A stretch of 64,000 bases of DNA from Ruminobacter sp964520475 (lineage in GTDB: Bacteria > Pseudomonadota > Gammaproteobacteria > Enterobacterales > Succinivibrionaceae), in contig CAZFNS010000006.1 of the NCBI GenBank assembly GCA_964520475.1, forward strand, positions 1-64,000. The letters are read 5' to 3'. Positions 52,420-61,014 of the stretch are shown here, one piece after another. A model generated the notes under the pieces. It ran no database searches, had not been told where the DNA came from, and saw only the letters and a program-made list of their open reading frames with translations. Within the stretch, counting starts at the first letter, position 1. Each line of letters starts with the position of its first letter. The translations under genes were made by a program, and so were the position numbers.

Positions 52420-52737
52420 ACAGACCACCTGCCCCGAGTAAAACGGGATCGCCGCGAACCCGGCCTCCCCGCGATATAAAGCCTCGCCGTCCGCCGCCGG
52501 CGGACGCACTAATATTTTAAACAGTATGGGCGCAAAAACAAACATTATTTTGCAAAGGGAAAACATTTTCCGGCCCTTCCGGCCGGATTTCGGGAGGACG
52601 CGTCCGACGCGGCAAAATTTTAATTTTGGTTAAAAATTAACCTGATCGAAACCGTCGCGCCCGGCCGTTTTGTCGTTTATAATACCGGGAGCGGGGCGGC
52701 GCGGCGCGCCGCCCCGGAAACGAGGGGGGAACGCGGC
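52420..52737. other. Divergent zipA/cysZ control region
   Basis: No gene. Features: a GGTTAA/TTAACC inverted repeat (52628-52642), a plus-strand TATAAT near 52678-52683 probably serving cysZ, and on the minus strand a TAAAAT-type -10 near 52510 for zipA; the -35 elements are weak. Confidence 0.5.
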
Positions 52738-53532
52738 ATGACTGCGGAAAAGCGCGCGGATTCGGCGGCCGACGGGATCAGGTGTTTCGCCGGGGGATTC
52801 CGTCTTTTCATGCACAGGGGGCTCAAACGGTACACCGTTCTGCCCATCCTGATCAACGCCGTGCTCATGGCCGCGGGCATGTACTTCGCCGTAGCTTGGT
52901 CCTGCGACTACGCGCGGGCGCTTTTCGAATCCTTCACCCCCGCGTGGCTGCACTGGCTGATCTACGTCGTCTACCCGGTCATTTTCCTGGCCGTGGCGGC
53001 GGTGTCCGTCCTGCTGTTCACCACCTTCACGCTGCTCATCGGCTCCCCCTTCTACAGCCTGCTGTCGGAGCGGGCGGAAAGCGTCCTGCTCGGCCGGCCG
53101 GTTCCGGAGACGCCCTTCTCCCGGACGCTTAAGGAAATTCCCGCCGCGCTCCTGCGCGAAGCGGCCAAGTTCGCCTACCGCCTGCCCGTGCTTATCCTCA
53201 ATCTGATCATGCTGTTCGTCCCGGTGATCGGGGAGATCGTCATCGCCCTGACGGGAAGCTGGTGCTGCGCCGCTGATTTCACCGCCTACGCCTTCGAGAA
53301 CAACCGCGTTCCCCTCCGGGAGACCTTCGCCCGGATCAGAAGGCACCGGAAGGCCTGCCTGTCCTTCGGCCTGTGCGTGTGGCTGTCCCTGCTGATCCCG
53401 GGGCTCAACATATTCGTGATCCCGGCCGCGGTGTGCGGCGGAACCCTCGTCTGGACCGGGGTGATGCGGGAAGAGCGGGACGCCGCGGACGGAGCCGCGG
53501 CGGAACCGGGGACGGCGGGCCCGGCCGCGTAG
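52738..53532 (+). CDS. cysZ: CysZ-type sulfate permease (EI24 domain)
   Basis: Inner-membrane protein of the CysZ family, which imports sulfate for cysteine synthesis in E. coli. 264 aa with helices at about 35-55, 73-105, 140-180 and 205-235; conserved strings YTVLPILINAVL, LIGSPFYSLLSERAE and RLPVLILNLIMLFVPVIGEIV. ATG with GAGGGGGG. The usual next gene, cysK, is missing; the following gene is a convergent L,D-transpeptidase. Confidence 0.9.
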   Translation: MTAEKRADSAADGIRCFAGGFRLFMHRGLKRYTVLPILINAVLMAAGMYFAVAWSCDYARALFESFTPAWLHWLIYVVYPVIFLAVAAVSVLLFTTFTLLIGSPFYSLLSERAESVLLGRPVPETPFSRTLKEIPAALLREAAKFAYRLPVLILNLIMLFVPVIGEIVIALTGSWCCAADFTAYAFENNRVPLRETFARIRRHRKACLSFGLCVWLSLLIPGLNIFVIPAAVCGGTLVWTGVMREERDAADGAAAEPGTAGPAA

Positions 53533-53545
53533 GCCGGACGGGAGT

Positions 53546-55018
53546 TCAGCGGGCGGCGCCGACGAATTCGGCGGAAAGAACCGAGCCGGCCTCGTCCACG
53601 TGATAGATGTCCGGCAGGTAGTACATCCGGCCGTCCTCGCCGATGTAGGCCGTCAGATAGGCGAGATAAATCGGCACCGTGCGCGCCGGCGTCAGCCAGG
53701 CCGTGTCGTCGGAGGCGAGGATCTTGTCGATTTTCTCCGGTTTGGCCGCCCCTTTGAGCAGGTACTTCGCCAGCTCCTCGGATTTCTGCACGCGCACGCA
53801 CCCCGAGCTCAGCATCCGCGAGGAATTCCGGAACTTGCCCGGGCTGTTGGTAGAGTGCAGGTAGATGCTCTCGCTGTTGGGGAAGTTGAATTTGTACTTG
53901 CCCATGGTGTTGCCCGTGCCGGGCTTCTGGACGATCCTCAGCCTCTTGATGCCCTCGGGGGAAAGATCCTCCGGGGTCAGGGTCGTGGGATCCACCGCCT
54001 CGGCGCCCCGGAATATTTCCAGGCCCTTTTTGGCGAGGGCGAACCTGTCCCTTTTCAGCAGGGGCAGGTAGTCTTTTTCCAGGATGGTCTCGGGGGCGGT
54101 CCAGGTCGGGTTCAGCACCACGTTGTTGATGCGGCTTTTGAGCCGCGGGGTCTCACGGTCGGATCTGCCCACGACCACCCGGCTGGTGAGCACGGCTCTG
54201 CCGTTCTCGTAGACGTTCATCTCCATTTTAGGGATGTTCACGAACACGTAGGAGCCGGGGGAATAAAGACCGGAGTCGCTCATCCTGATGATGGTCCTGG
54301 CTATGCTCACCGCCTTGGCCCGGGGGTTTTTGAAAAGCAGGCCGTAGGTCATGCCCCCCACTATCCCGTCCGCGGCCAGGCCGCTGTCGGCCTGGAAATC
54401 CCTGATGGCCCCCGCGAGCTCGATGTCGTACGTCCCGTTCAGAGGGCTGTACCGGTCGAGGTAGCCGAGATTCATGAGCGTCTCCTTGAGCGCGTTGACC
54501 GCCTCGCCCGAGGAGCCCTCCTTGATAACGACGAAGCGGTACGGCTTCATCCCGTCCGCGCCGCTTCTCAGCTGCGCGATCATCTCCCGGCGGTAGTCCA
54601 GGTAGTACGGGATCTCCGGCCTCATGGCGCCGAGCTCCCGCTCCAGTTCCCCGGAGGAGACCAGCTCGTTGTACCTCTCGATGTCGCGGGCGCCGAACAC
54701 CATGGGTTCGTGCGGGATGCTGAAATTCTGCCGGTCCGTCCAGCCGAGGGCGCTGTTGCGCTCCCTGAACCATCTGACCATGAGGTAGCTCACGGCGAGC
54801 TCCCGCGGATAGCCGTCCTTGCCGAGGCTGTTTCTGGTCCTGACGAACTGTCTGACGAAACGGCTGTCGAAATTGGCGGTCGCGATCTCCAGGAGCTGCT
54901 CCGTTATTTCCGTCCGGGCGCTTTCGTCCGGCAGCAGGGCCCGCGTTTCGGCGCGGGCCGCGGCCGCCGGGCAGAGCCACGCGGCCGCGAGAATTACGAG
55001 CAACAGCAATTTTCTCAT
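53546..55018 (-). CDS. L,D-transpeptidase of the YcbB/LdtD type
   Basis: Forms 3-3 cross-links in peptidoglycan. 490 aa from ATG 55018 (ATG 55042 also possible), signal peptide MRKLLLLVILAAAWLCPAAAARA. Order: scaffold domain, peptidoglycan-binding domain (SSGEAVNALKETLMNLGYLDRYSP...AIRDFQADSGLAADGIVG), YkuD catalytic domain with YLHSTN and SSGCVRVQ containing the nucleophilic cysteine. Length and architecture fit YcbB. Not beside cysZ in E. coli, so it replaces cysK-ptsH at this junction. Confidence 0.9.
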   Translation of the reverse strand: MRKLLLLVILAAAWLCPAAAARAETRALLPDESARTEITEQLLEIATANFDSRFVRQFVRTRNSLGKDGYPRELAVSYLMVRWFRERNSALGWTDRQNFSIPHEPMVFGARDIERYNELVSSGELERELGAMRPEIPYYLDYRREMIAQLRSGADGMKPYRFVVIKEGSSGEAVNALKETLMNLGYLDRYSPLNGTYDIELAGAIRDFQADSGLAADGIVGGMTYGLLFKNPRAKAVSIARTIIRMSDSGLYSPGSYVFVNIPKMEMNVYENGRAVLTSRVVVGRSDRETPRLKSRINNVVLNPTWTAPETILEKDYLPLLKRDRFALAKKGLEIFRGAEAVDPTTLTPEDLSPEGIKRLRIVQKPGTGNTMGKYKFNFPNSESIYLHSTNSPGKFRNSSRMLSSGCVRVQKSEELAKYLLKGAAKPEKIDKILASDDTAWLTPARTVPIYLAYLTAYIGEDGRMYYLPDIYHVDEAGSVLSAEFVGAAR

Positions 55019-55093
55019 TTCGGACTTCGGCTTCCCGTTCATGTTTGTCGCGCGGCCCGGGGCTTTTCCCGCCGCGCCGTTCCTACCGCGTAA

Positions 55094-55122
55094 TTATATC
55101 CGATATCGGGCGTCTTTTCACC
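55094..55122 (-). promoter_or_regulatory. Promoter of the L,D-transpeptidase gene
   Basis: -35 GTGAAA (55117-55122), 17-bp spacer, -10 TATAAT (55094-55099). Confidence 0.65.
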
Positions 55123-55229
55123 CCGAATGATTTTTAATCACACGGAACGGCCGGCGCTTCTTCGTGTCAAATATTCCGGGGACTCGCGCCCGGACCCGCG
55201 GGTTTCGCCCCGGAAGCGCCCGTTTGTGC

Positions 55230-55258
55230 TTTAAACGCCGCGTCTTTAGTCATATAAT
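55230..55258 (+). promoter_or_regulatory. Promoter of the enzyme I-like gene
   Basis: -35 TTTAAA (55230-55235), 17-bp spacer, -10 TATAAT (55253-55258); leader about 35 nt to the TTG start. Confidence 0.65.
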
Positions 55259-55299
55259 GGCGGCATCCGGAAGGGAATATCGTGTATTGAGGTGCAGCT

Positions 55300-57015
55300 T
55301 TGCGAGAAGGATTTGTCATAACCGAAGGCGTCGCCTGCGCGCCGGCCGTTATTTTCAAAAACGACCCTCCGACGGTCAGCGCCGCCCGTATCGCGCCGGA
55401 GGAAATCGCGCGCGAGAAGTCTCTCTATCTTGAAGCCCTCGAGCGGGCGCGCGTCGGCCTCGCCGCCGAAAGGGAAAACGCGGCCTCGCCGATGGCCCGG
55501 GAATTCCTCGACATCGCCATCCTGTACCTGACGGACGGCACCATCCGGGAAAGGATCCTGCGCCGGATCGAGAACGAGCTCTGCAACGCCGAAACCGCCG
55601 TGATGAAGTGCTATCTCGACTATTTCAGAGAGCTGACGGAGATGAACGATCCCTTCGCCGTCCACAGCGAGTTCGAGATCCGCAACCTGGCGGACACCCT
55701 GGTGCTCGAGCTGCGCCGGAAAAAAGTCGTCCTGCCCGCGATCTCCGAAGACTCCGTGCTGGTCTGCGACAACATAACCCCCGCCCAGTTCCTGAACCTG
55801 AACACCGCGCGCGTGAAGGGGGTCCTGCTCGAGAACGGCAACCCCCAGAGCCACATGGCCATCGTGCTGCGGGGAGCCAAGATCCCCGCCATTTTCAACG
55901 TCTCGAACGCCACCAGGATCATCACTCCGGGCACGGTCGTGCTGATCGACGCCTACGCCAACCGGATATACCTTTCCCCGCTCGAGGAGCTGATCTGGCA
56001 GGCGCGGGAGAACGCCCGGAAACACGAGAGACGGTCCCCGAACGCGGAAAACCCGGTAAAGCCGATGGCCGCCCGGTACAAGACCTCCCCCGACGGGGAG
56101 CGCATGCGCGTGCTCGCGAACATCAACTCGATCGCCGAGATCTCCAAGCTCTCCTCCCTGCCGAGCGCGGGGATCGGGCTCATCCGGACGGAATTCCTCT
56201 TCATGAACTCGGACACCGAGCCGGGCGAGGAGGAGCAGTACCTGGTCTACCGCAAAATCATCCAGATGCTGCCGCACAACTACGAGATCACCTTCAGGAC
56301 CTTCGACTACAGCGCCGACAAGATGCCGCTCCACATGAACGTGTCCGCGCCGTTCGGCGCGGACGGCGGCCCGTACGGGAAAAAAGCCGTGAGGACGCAG
56401 CTCCGGGCCATTCTCCGGGCCTCGGCGCGCCATCCCGTCCGGATCATGTTCCCCATGATCGCCGAATACGAGGAAGCCGCCGAGCTCGTCAATCTCTACA
56501 CCGACACCAGGAGCTCCCTCATCTCGGAGGGGCACGAAGTCGGCACCCTGAAGATCGGCATCATGATCGAGACCCCGGCCGGGGCGATCATGTCCGGGGC
56601 GCTCGCCCCGCTCGTCGATTTCTTCTCGATCGGCACCAACGACCTCACCCAGTACACCGAATCCCGCAGCCGCGAGGCGGCCTCGCGCCGCTGCGAGGAG
56701 CTTACCCCCGCCGTGCTGAAGCTGATCGACATCACCGCGCGCAACGCCCGCGCCCACCGCACCCCGGTGTGCATCTGCGGCGAGATCGTTCACAACCTCC
56801 GCTACCTGCCCCTGTTCATAAGCATCGGCCTGCGGGACTTCAGCGTCGCCCCGTTCTACCTGAGCGGCCTTCTCGAAAAGATCCACGAGCTGGAGATCAG
56901 CCCGGATCCGCGCCTCGGGGAAAAAATCGCCGGGATCAAGACCCGCCAGGAAATCTCCGACCTCTGCGAGAGCCTGGTGGCCAGGCGCAGGCCGGCGCCG
57001 CGGATCATCGACTGA
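55300..57015 (+). CDS. ptsI: Divergent PTS enzyme I (PEP-protein phosphotransferase)
   Basis: 571 aa, start TTG 55300 with GAGGTG five bases before. Enzyme I passes phosphate from PEP to HPr. Kept: active histidine H185 (PQSHMAIVLR, though the preceding GGRT is NGNP), R296 in GLIRTEFLFMN, R333 in FRTFDYSADK (usual RTxDIGGDK altered), GTNDLTQY, C493 in CICGE. Lost: the loop with GWRAIR carrying a PEP-binding arginine is replaced by PFGADGGPYGKK (351-362), and LAVDRGN after TQYT is ESRSREA. No ptsH is adjacent. Position before crr argues for ptsI, but activity is uncertain. Confidence 0.8.
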   Translation: MREGFVITEGVACAPAVIFKNDPPTVSAARIAPEEIAREKSLYLEALERARVGLAAERENAASPMAREFLDIAILYLTDGTIRERILRRIENELCNAETAVMKCYLDYFRELTEMNDPFAVHSEFEIRNLADTLVLELRRKKVVLPAISEDSVLVCDNITPAQFLNLNTARVKGVLLENGNPQSHMAIVLRGAKIPAIFNVSNATRIITPGTVVLIDAYANRIYLSPLEELIWQARENARKHERRSPNAENPVKPMAARYKTSPDGERMRVLANINSIAEISKLSSLPSAGIGLIRTEFLFMNSDTEPGEEEQYLVYRKIIQMLPHNYEITFRTFDYSADKMPLHMNVSAPFGADGGPYGKKAVRTQLRAILRASARHPVRIMFPMIAEYEEAAELVNLYTDTRSSLISEGHEVGTLKIGIMIETPAGAIMSGALAPLVDFFSIGTNDLTQYTESRSREAASRRCEELTPAVLKLIDITARNARAHRTPVCICGEIVHNLRYLPLFISIGLRDFSVAPFYLSGLLEKIHELEISPDPRLGEKIAGIKTRQEISDLCESLVARRRPAPRIID

Positions 57016-57055
57016 GGCCCCGGCGGCCGGGACCGCGCGGCGCGCCCGCGCGTTG

Positions 57056-57084
57056 TTGACTTACCCGGTCAAATTTGTGAAAAT
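57056..57084 (+). promoter_or_regulatory. Promoter of crr
   Basis: -35 TTGACT (57056-57061), 17-bp spacer, -10 GAAAAT (57079-57084); leader about 50 nt. crr can therefore be expressed apart from the enzyme I gene. Confidence 0.6.
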
Positions 57085-57140
57085 TGTTCATGCGAAAGCC
57101 GCGGCCGCCCGGCGGGCGCGGCGCCATGGAGGATACGCCT

Positions 57141-57683
57141 ATGTGGTTCAATTTCAAAATGTCCCAGCCGAAGGAGGAAGAGGCCGATCTGGTGCTGATG
57201 GCGCCGATATCGGGGACCGCCATACCGATTGAGGACGTTCCGGATATCGTTTTTTCGGAAAAAATCATCGGGGACGGCATCGCCATCAAGCCGACGGGCA
57301 ACAAAATCGTCGCTCCCTGCGACTGCACCGTGAAGGAGATTTTCAAAACCGGGCACGCGGTCATCCTGAACACGAACAAAGGCAACCTGCAGCTGTTCGT
57401 CCACATCGGCATCGACACCATCGACCTGGGCGGCAACGATATTTTCCGCCCCGCGGTCAAAGCGGGCGACTCCGTCAAAACCGGGGACGTGCTGATCGAT
57501 TTCGATCTCGAGCTGCTGCAGAAGAAGCTCCAGTCGACGATATCCCCGTTCCTGATCTCCGTGAATTCCCTGCCGGCGATCGCCTCGCTCGAAAAGATCA
57601 CCAACCGGTGCACGAACGGGAGCACCCCCGTCGTCAAGATAATGTTCAAAAAGCCCGACAACCCGCCGCGGGAGCGGGAGTAG
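57141..57683 (+). CDS. crr: PTS glucose-specific EIIA component (Crr)
   Basis: Phosphocarrier that feeds glucose-type EIIBC and, unphosphorylated, inhibits transporters such as MalK. Start at ATG 57141 set by GGAGG 8 nt upstream. 180 aa. Core IVFSEKIIGDGIAIKPTGNKIVAP, histidines H72 (KTGHAV) and H88 (LFVHIGIDT) equivalent to H75 and H90 of E. coli; FDLELLQKKLQSTISP follows. N-terminus lacks the exact E. coli amphipathic helix. The mal operon is in the same window, making inducer exclusion plausible. Confidence 0.95.
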   Translation: MWFNFKMSQPKEEEADLVLMAPISGTAIPIEDVPDIVFSEKIIGDGIAIKPTGNKIVAPCDCTVKEIFKTGHAVILNTNKGNLQLFVHIGIDTIDLGGNDIFRPAVKAGDSVKTGDVLIDFDLELLQKKLQSTISPFLISVNSLPAIASLEKITNRCTNGSTPVVKIMFKKPDNPPRERE

Positions 57684-57702
57684 GGCTTCCCGGGACGCGC
57701 GG

Positions 57703-57734
57703 CGCGGCGGAGACGATCCGCCGCGTTTTTTTTT
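57703..57734 (+). terminator. Terminator of crr
   Basis: Perfect 9-bp stem CGCGGCGGA/TCCGCCGCG (57703-57711 with 57717-57725) directly followed by nine T. Confidence 0.93.
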
Positions 57735-57766
57735 CGCGGCCGCGCCGGCGGGCCGCCCGCGCGCAC

Positions 57767-57793
57767 AAAAAAAGGGAGCTTCGGGCTCCCTTT
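57767..57793 (-). terminator. Terminator of pntA-pntB
   Basis: 9-bp stem AAAGGGAGC/GCTCCCTTT (57771-57779 with 57785-57793), 5-nt loop, continuing on the minus strand into seven T (57767-57773). Confidence 0.9.
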
Positions 57794-57810
57794 CCGCGTC
57801 CGGCCGGAAC

Positions 57811-59328
57811 TCAGTCCGGCAGGCTGTTGACGATTTCGTCCATGGACTTTTTGGCGTCGCCGAAGCACATGTACGAGTTCTCCCGGAAGAACAGCGGGTT
57901 CTGCACGCCCGAGTAGCCGGTGTTCATGGAACGCTTGAAGATGACCACGTTGCGGGCCTTCCACACCTCGAGCACGGGCATGCCGGCGATCGGGCTGTGC
58001 GGGTTCTCGAGGGCCGCGGGGTTGACGGTGTCGTTGGCGCCGATTACGAGGACCACGTCGGTGTCCGCGAAATCGTCGTTGATCTCGTCCATTTCCAGCA
58101 CGATGTCGTAGGGAACCTTGGCCTCGGCGAGCAGCACGTTCATGTGGCCGGGCAGGCGGCCGGCGACGGGATGGATGCCGAAGCGGACGTTGACGCCCCG
58201 CGCGCGCAGCTTGGCGGCCAGGGACGCGACCGGGTACTGGGCCTGCGCCACGGCCATGCCGTAGCCCGGGGTGATTATCACCGATCCGGCGGTCTTGAGC
58301 AGATCGGCCACGTCGCTGCAGGTCATCTCCCGGACCTCGCCCTGCTCCCCTTCCGCCGCCGTCTCCTGAACGGCGCCGAAGCCGCCGAGGATCACGGACA
58401 TGAACGAGCGGTTCATGGCCCGGCACATTATGTAGGAGAGGATGGCGCCCGAGGAGCCCACCAGCGAACCGGTCACGATCAGCAGATCGTTGTCGAGCAT
58501 GAAGCCGGCCGCGGCGGCCGCCCAGCCCGAGTAGGAGTTCAGCATGGAGATGACCACCGGCATGTCCGCGCCCCCGATGGACGCCACGAGGTGGACGCCG
58601 AACAGGAACGCTATCAGGGTCATCGGCAGCAGGCACAGCCAGAACTGCACGCCGCAGGAATCCGAGCCGAGGAAGACCAGCATCAGCAGGAACGAAACGA
58701 CCAGGGCGGCGAGGTTAAGCATGTTCCGCCCCGGCAGCACGAGGGCCCGGGACTTGAAAATGGCCAGCTTGTACGAGCCGTTCAGCTTGCCGTACGCCAC
58801 GACGGAGCCGGTGAAGGTGACCGCGCCGATGAACACGCCGAGGAAGATCTCCACCAGGTGGATGTACAGCTCCCGGCCCGTCATGACCCCGGCGCCGTCC
58901 GCCGCGGAGGCGATGCCGCTGTTGTAGGCCTCCACCGCGGATTTGATCTCGCTGGGGGCGTTGGCGGAAACGCTCACCATGTCGGCGGGAAGCGACGCCG
59001 CGACGGCGAAGAAGCTGTTGAAGCCGACCAGCACGGCCGCGAGGCCGACGAAGCTGTGGAGCATGGCCACGAGCTCGGGCATCTGCGTCATCTCGACCTT
59101 GCGGGCGAGACGGAGGCCGATGCGCGCGCCGATCGCCAGAGCGACGATCAGGATTATCCAGCCCGCGACGGTGTTCACGCTCCAGAACGTGGCGAGCAGG
59201 GCGATGACCATGCCGACGATGCCGGCGCCGCAGCCGGCCTTGGCGGTCTCCTGACGGGACAGACCCGCCAGACTCAGGATAAAGAGCAAAGCGGAAATAA
59301 TGTACGCTACATGAATCAAACCTGTCAT
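57811..59328 (-). CDS. pntB: NAD(P) transhydrogenase beta subunit
   Basis: Membrane and NADP(H)-binding subunit of the proton-translocating transhydrogenase. 505 aa against 462. Helices fill roughly 1-265; the NADP domain is about 325-505 with ITPGYGMAVAQAQYPVASLA, FGIHPVAGRLPGHMNVLLAEA, LVIGANDTVNPAA and VVIFKRSMNTGYSGVQNPLFF. The extra length is an insert of about 40 residues (SEIKSAVEAYNSGIASAADG and following) between early helices. Twelve bases after pntA. Confidence 0.96.
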   Translation of the reverse strand: MTGLIHVAYIISALLFILSLAGLSRQETAKAGCGAGIVGMVIALLATFWSVNTVAGWIILIVALAIGARIGLRLARKVEMTQMPELVAMLHSFVGLAAVLVGFNSFFAVAASLPADMVSVSANAPSEIKSAVEAYNSGIASAADGAGVMTGRELYIHLVEIFLGVFIGAVTFTGSVVAYGKLNGSYKLAIFKSRALVLPGRNMLNLAALVVSFLLMLVFLGSDSCGVQFWLCLLPMTLIAFLFGVHLVASIGGADMPVVISMLNSYSGWAAAAAGFMLDNDLLIVTGSLVGSSGAILSYIMCRAMNRSFMSVILGGFGAVQETAAEGEQGEVREMTCSDVADLLKTAGSVIITPGYGMAVAQAQYPVASLAAKLRARGVNVRFGIHPVAGRLPGHMNVLLAEAKVPYDIVLEMDEINDDFADTDVVLVIGANDTVNPAALENPHSPIAGMPVLEVWKARNVVIFKRSMNTGYSGVQNPLFFRENSYMCFGDAKKSMDEIVNSLPD

Positions 59329-59340
59329 TGTGCCGTCCCC

Positions 59341-60888
59341 TTAATCCTTTCTGAACATTTTGAGCATGCGCCGCGTCACCGCGAAGCCGCCGAATATATT
59401 GATCGAGGCGATGAGTATGGCCGCGAAACAGAGCAGGTACACCAGCAGGGACGGCGACTGTCCCCCCTTCTCGCTGAGCTGGGCCAGGGCGCCGACGACG
59501 ATGATGCCGGATATCGCGTTGGTGACCGACATCAGCGGCGTGTGCAGCGAATGGGTCACGTTCCAGACGACGTAGTAGCCGACCACGCACGCGAGGACGA
59601 ACACCGTGAAGTGCGGCAGGAACGATTCCGGGGCGAACAGCCCGACCAGGGCCATGAGCGCGATCAGGACGGCGGGCGCCGCGTAGCGGAGCGCCTTGCC
59701 CGTCTTCTTCTCCTCCTCCGGCTGCGCCGGGGCGGCGGCCGGCTTGGGCGGGGCCGCGCTGACGCTGATCTTCGGCGGCGGGAAGGTAATCTCCCCGTCC
59801 TTCACGACGGTCATGCCGCGCAGCACGACGTCGTCGAAGTTCACGGCGATGTCGCCGTCCTTCGCGGGGCTCAGCAGTTTGGTCAGGTTGACCAGGTTGG
59901 TGGCGTAGAGCTGCGACGACTGGGCCGGCATGCGGCACGGCAGGTCGGTGTAGCCGATGATCTTCACGCCGTTGGCGGTGAGGGCGACCTCGCCGGGAAC
60001 CGTGCACTCGCAGTTGCCCCCGGTGGCGGCCGCCAGGTCGACGATCACGGAACCGGCCTTCATGCTTTCGACCATGGCCGAGGTGACCAGCACCGGCGCC
60101 TTCTTGCCGGGAATGGCGGCGGTGGTGACGATGATGTCCACCTCTTTGGCCTGCTCCGCGAAGAGCGCCATCTCCGCCCGGATGAATTCGGCGCTCATGG
60201 TCTTCGCGTAGCCGTCCGACGAGCTGCCGTCCTCCTGCGCGAAGTTGAGCTTGAGGAACTCGCCGCCGAGCGAGTGGATCTGATCCGCCACCTCGAGACG
60301 GGTGTCGAAGGCGCGGACCACCGCGCCCAGGGAACTCGCGGCGCCGATGGCGGCCAGGCCGGCCACGCCCGCGCCGATGACCAGGACCTTGGCGGGCGGA
60401 ACCTTGCCCGCGGCGGTAACCTGGCCGCAGAAGAAGCGGCCGAACTCATGCGCGGCCTCCACGACCGCCCGGTAGCCGCTGATATTGGAGGTGGACGACA
60501 GGGCGTCGAGCGCCTGGGCCCGGGAAATGCGGGGCACCATGTCCATGGCCAGCACGGTGACGTTCCTCGCGGCGAGCTTTTCCAGCAGGCCGGGATTCTG
60601 CGCCGGCCAGACGAAAGACACCAGAGTCGCGCCTTCGCGGATCAGCCCGATTTCCCGATCGTCCGGGGCGAGCACTTTGTAGATGAGCGGACTGGCCCAG
60701 ACGTCCCCGCTCTCCCCCACCGCGGCCCCGGCGGCCGCGTAGGCCTCGTCGGAGAAATCGGCCGCGAGGCCCGCGCCGGACTCCACGAGCACGGTGAAGC
60801 CGAGCTTCGCGAGGGCGGCGACGGTGGCGGGAGTGGCCGCGACGCGGGTTTCCCCCGCCGCGCTTTCCTTAGGTATACCTATCTGCAT
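59341..60888 (-). CDS. pntA: NAD(P) transhydrogenase alpha subunit
   Basis: NAD(H)-binding subunit with C-terminal membrane helices. 515 aa (E. coli 510). MQIGIPKESAAGETRVAATP start, NAD Rossmann motif VIGAGVAGLAAIGAASSLGA, the RQD-type and mobile-loop regions (PGKKAPVLVTSAMVESMKAGSVIVDLAA), a Pro/Ala/Lys-rich linker (about 385-405) and four helices at the end. A TATAAT at 60946-60951 is the probable -10, with poor -35. Confidence 0.97.
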   Translation of the reverse strand: MQIGIPKESAAGETRVAATPATVAALAKLGFTVLVESGAGLAADFSDEAYAAAGAAVGESGDVWASPLIYKVLAPDDREIGLIREGATLVSFVWPAQNPGLLEKLAARNVTVLAMDMVPRISRAQALDALSSTSNISGYRAVVEAAHEFGRFFCGQVTAAGKVPPAKVLVIGAGVAGLAAIGAASSLGAVVRAFDTRLEVADQIHSLGGEFLKLNFAQEDGSSSDGYAKTMSAEFIRAEMALFAEQAKEVDIIVTTAAIPGKKAPVLVTSAMVESMKAGSVIVDLAAATGGNCECTVPGEVALTANGVKIIGYTDLPCRMPAQSSQLYATNLVNLTKLLSPAKDGDIAVNFDDVVLRGMTVVKDGEITFPPPKISVSAAPPKPAAAPAQPEEEKKTGKALRYAAPAVLIALMALVGLFAPESFLPHFTVFVLACVVGYYVVWNVTHSLHTPLMSVTNAISGIIVVGALAQLSEKGGQSPSLLVYLLCFAAILIASINIFGGFAVTRRMLKMFRKD

Positions 60889-60984
60889 TTATTGACATTC
60901 CCGATAAAAGTGAAAGTTTTATAACGTACGTCACAAATAATAAAGATTATACAATATAAGAGCCCGAACCGGGGGGTTAAGTTC

Positions 60985-61007
60985 AAAAACCCGGGCGGAG
61001 ACCCGGG
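60985..61007 (-). terminator. Terminator of the M23 peptidase gene
   Basis: CCCGGG/CCCGGG stem (60990-60995 with 61002-61007), 6-nt loop, followed on the minus strand by five T, just after the peptidase stop. Confidence 0.65.
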
Positions 61008-61014
61008 CGGATCC

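Noticed and set aside
57997..60924. 975-codon plus-strand frame, and similar long frames at 49627-52479, 4675-6885 and 1631-3424
   Set aside because: All are antisense to well-recognised genes (pntAB, ligA/zipA, yfgM/hisS, der) and show no domain.
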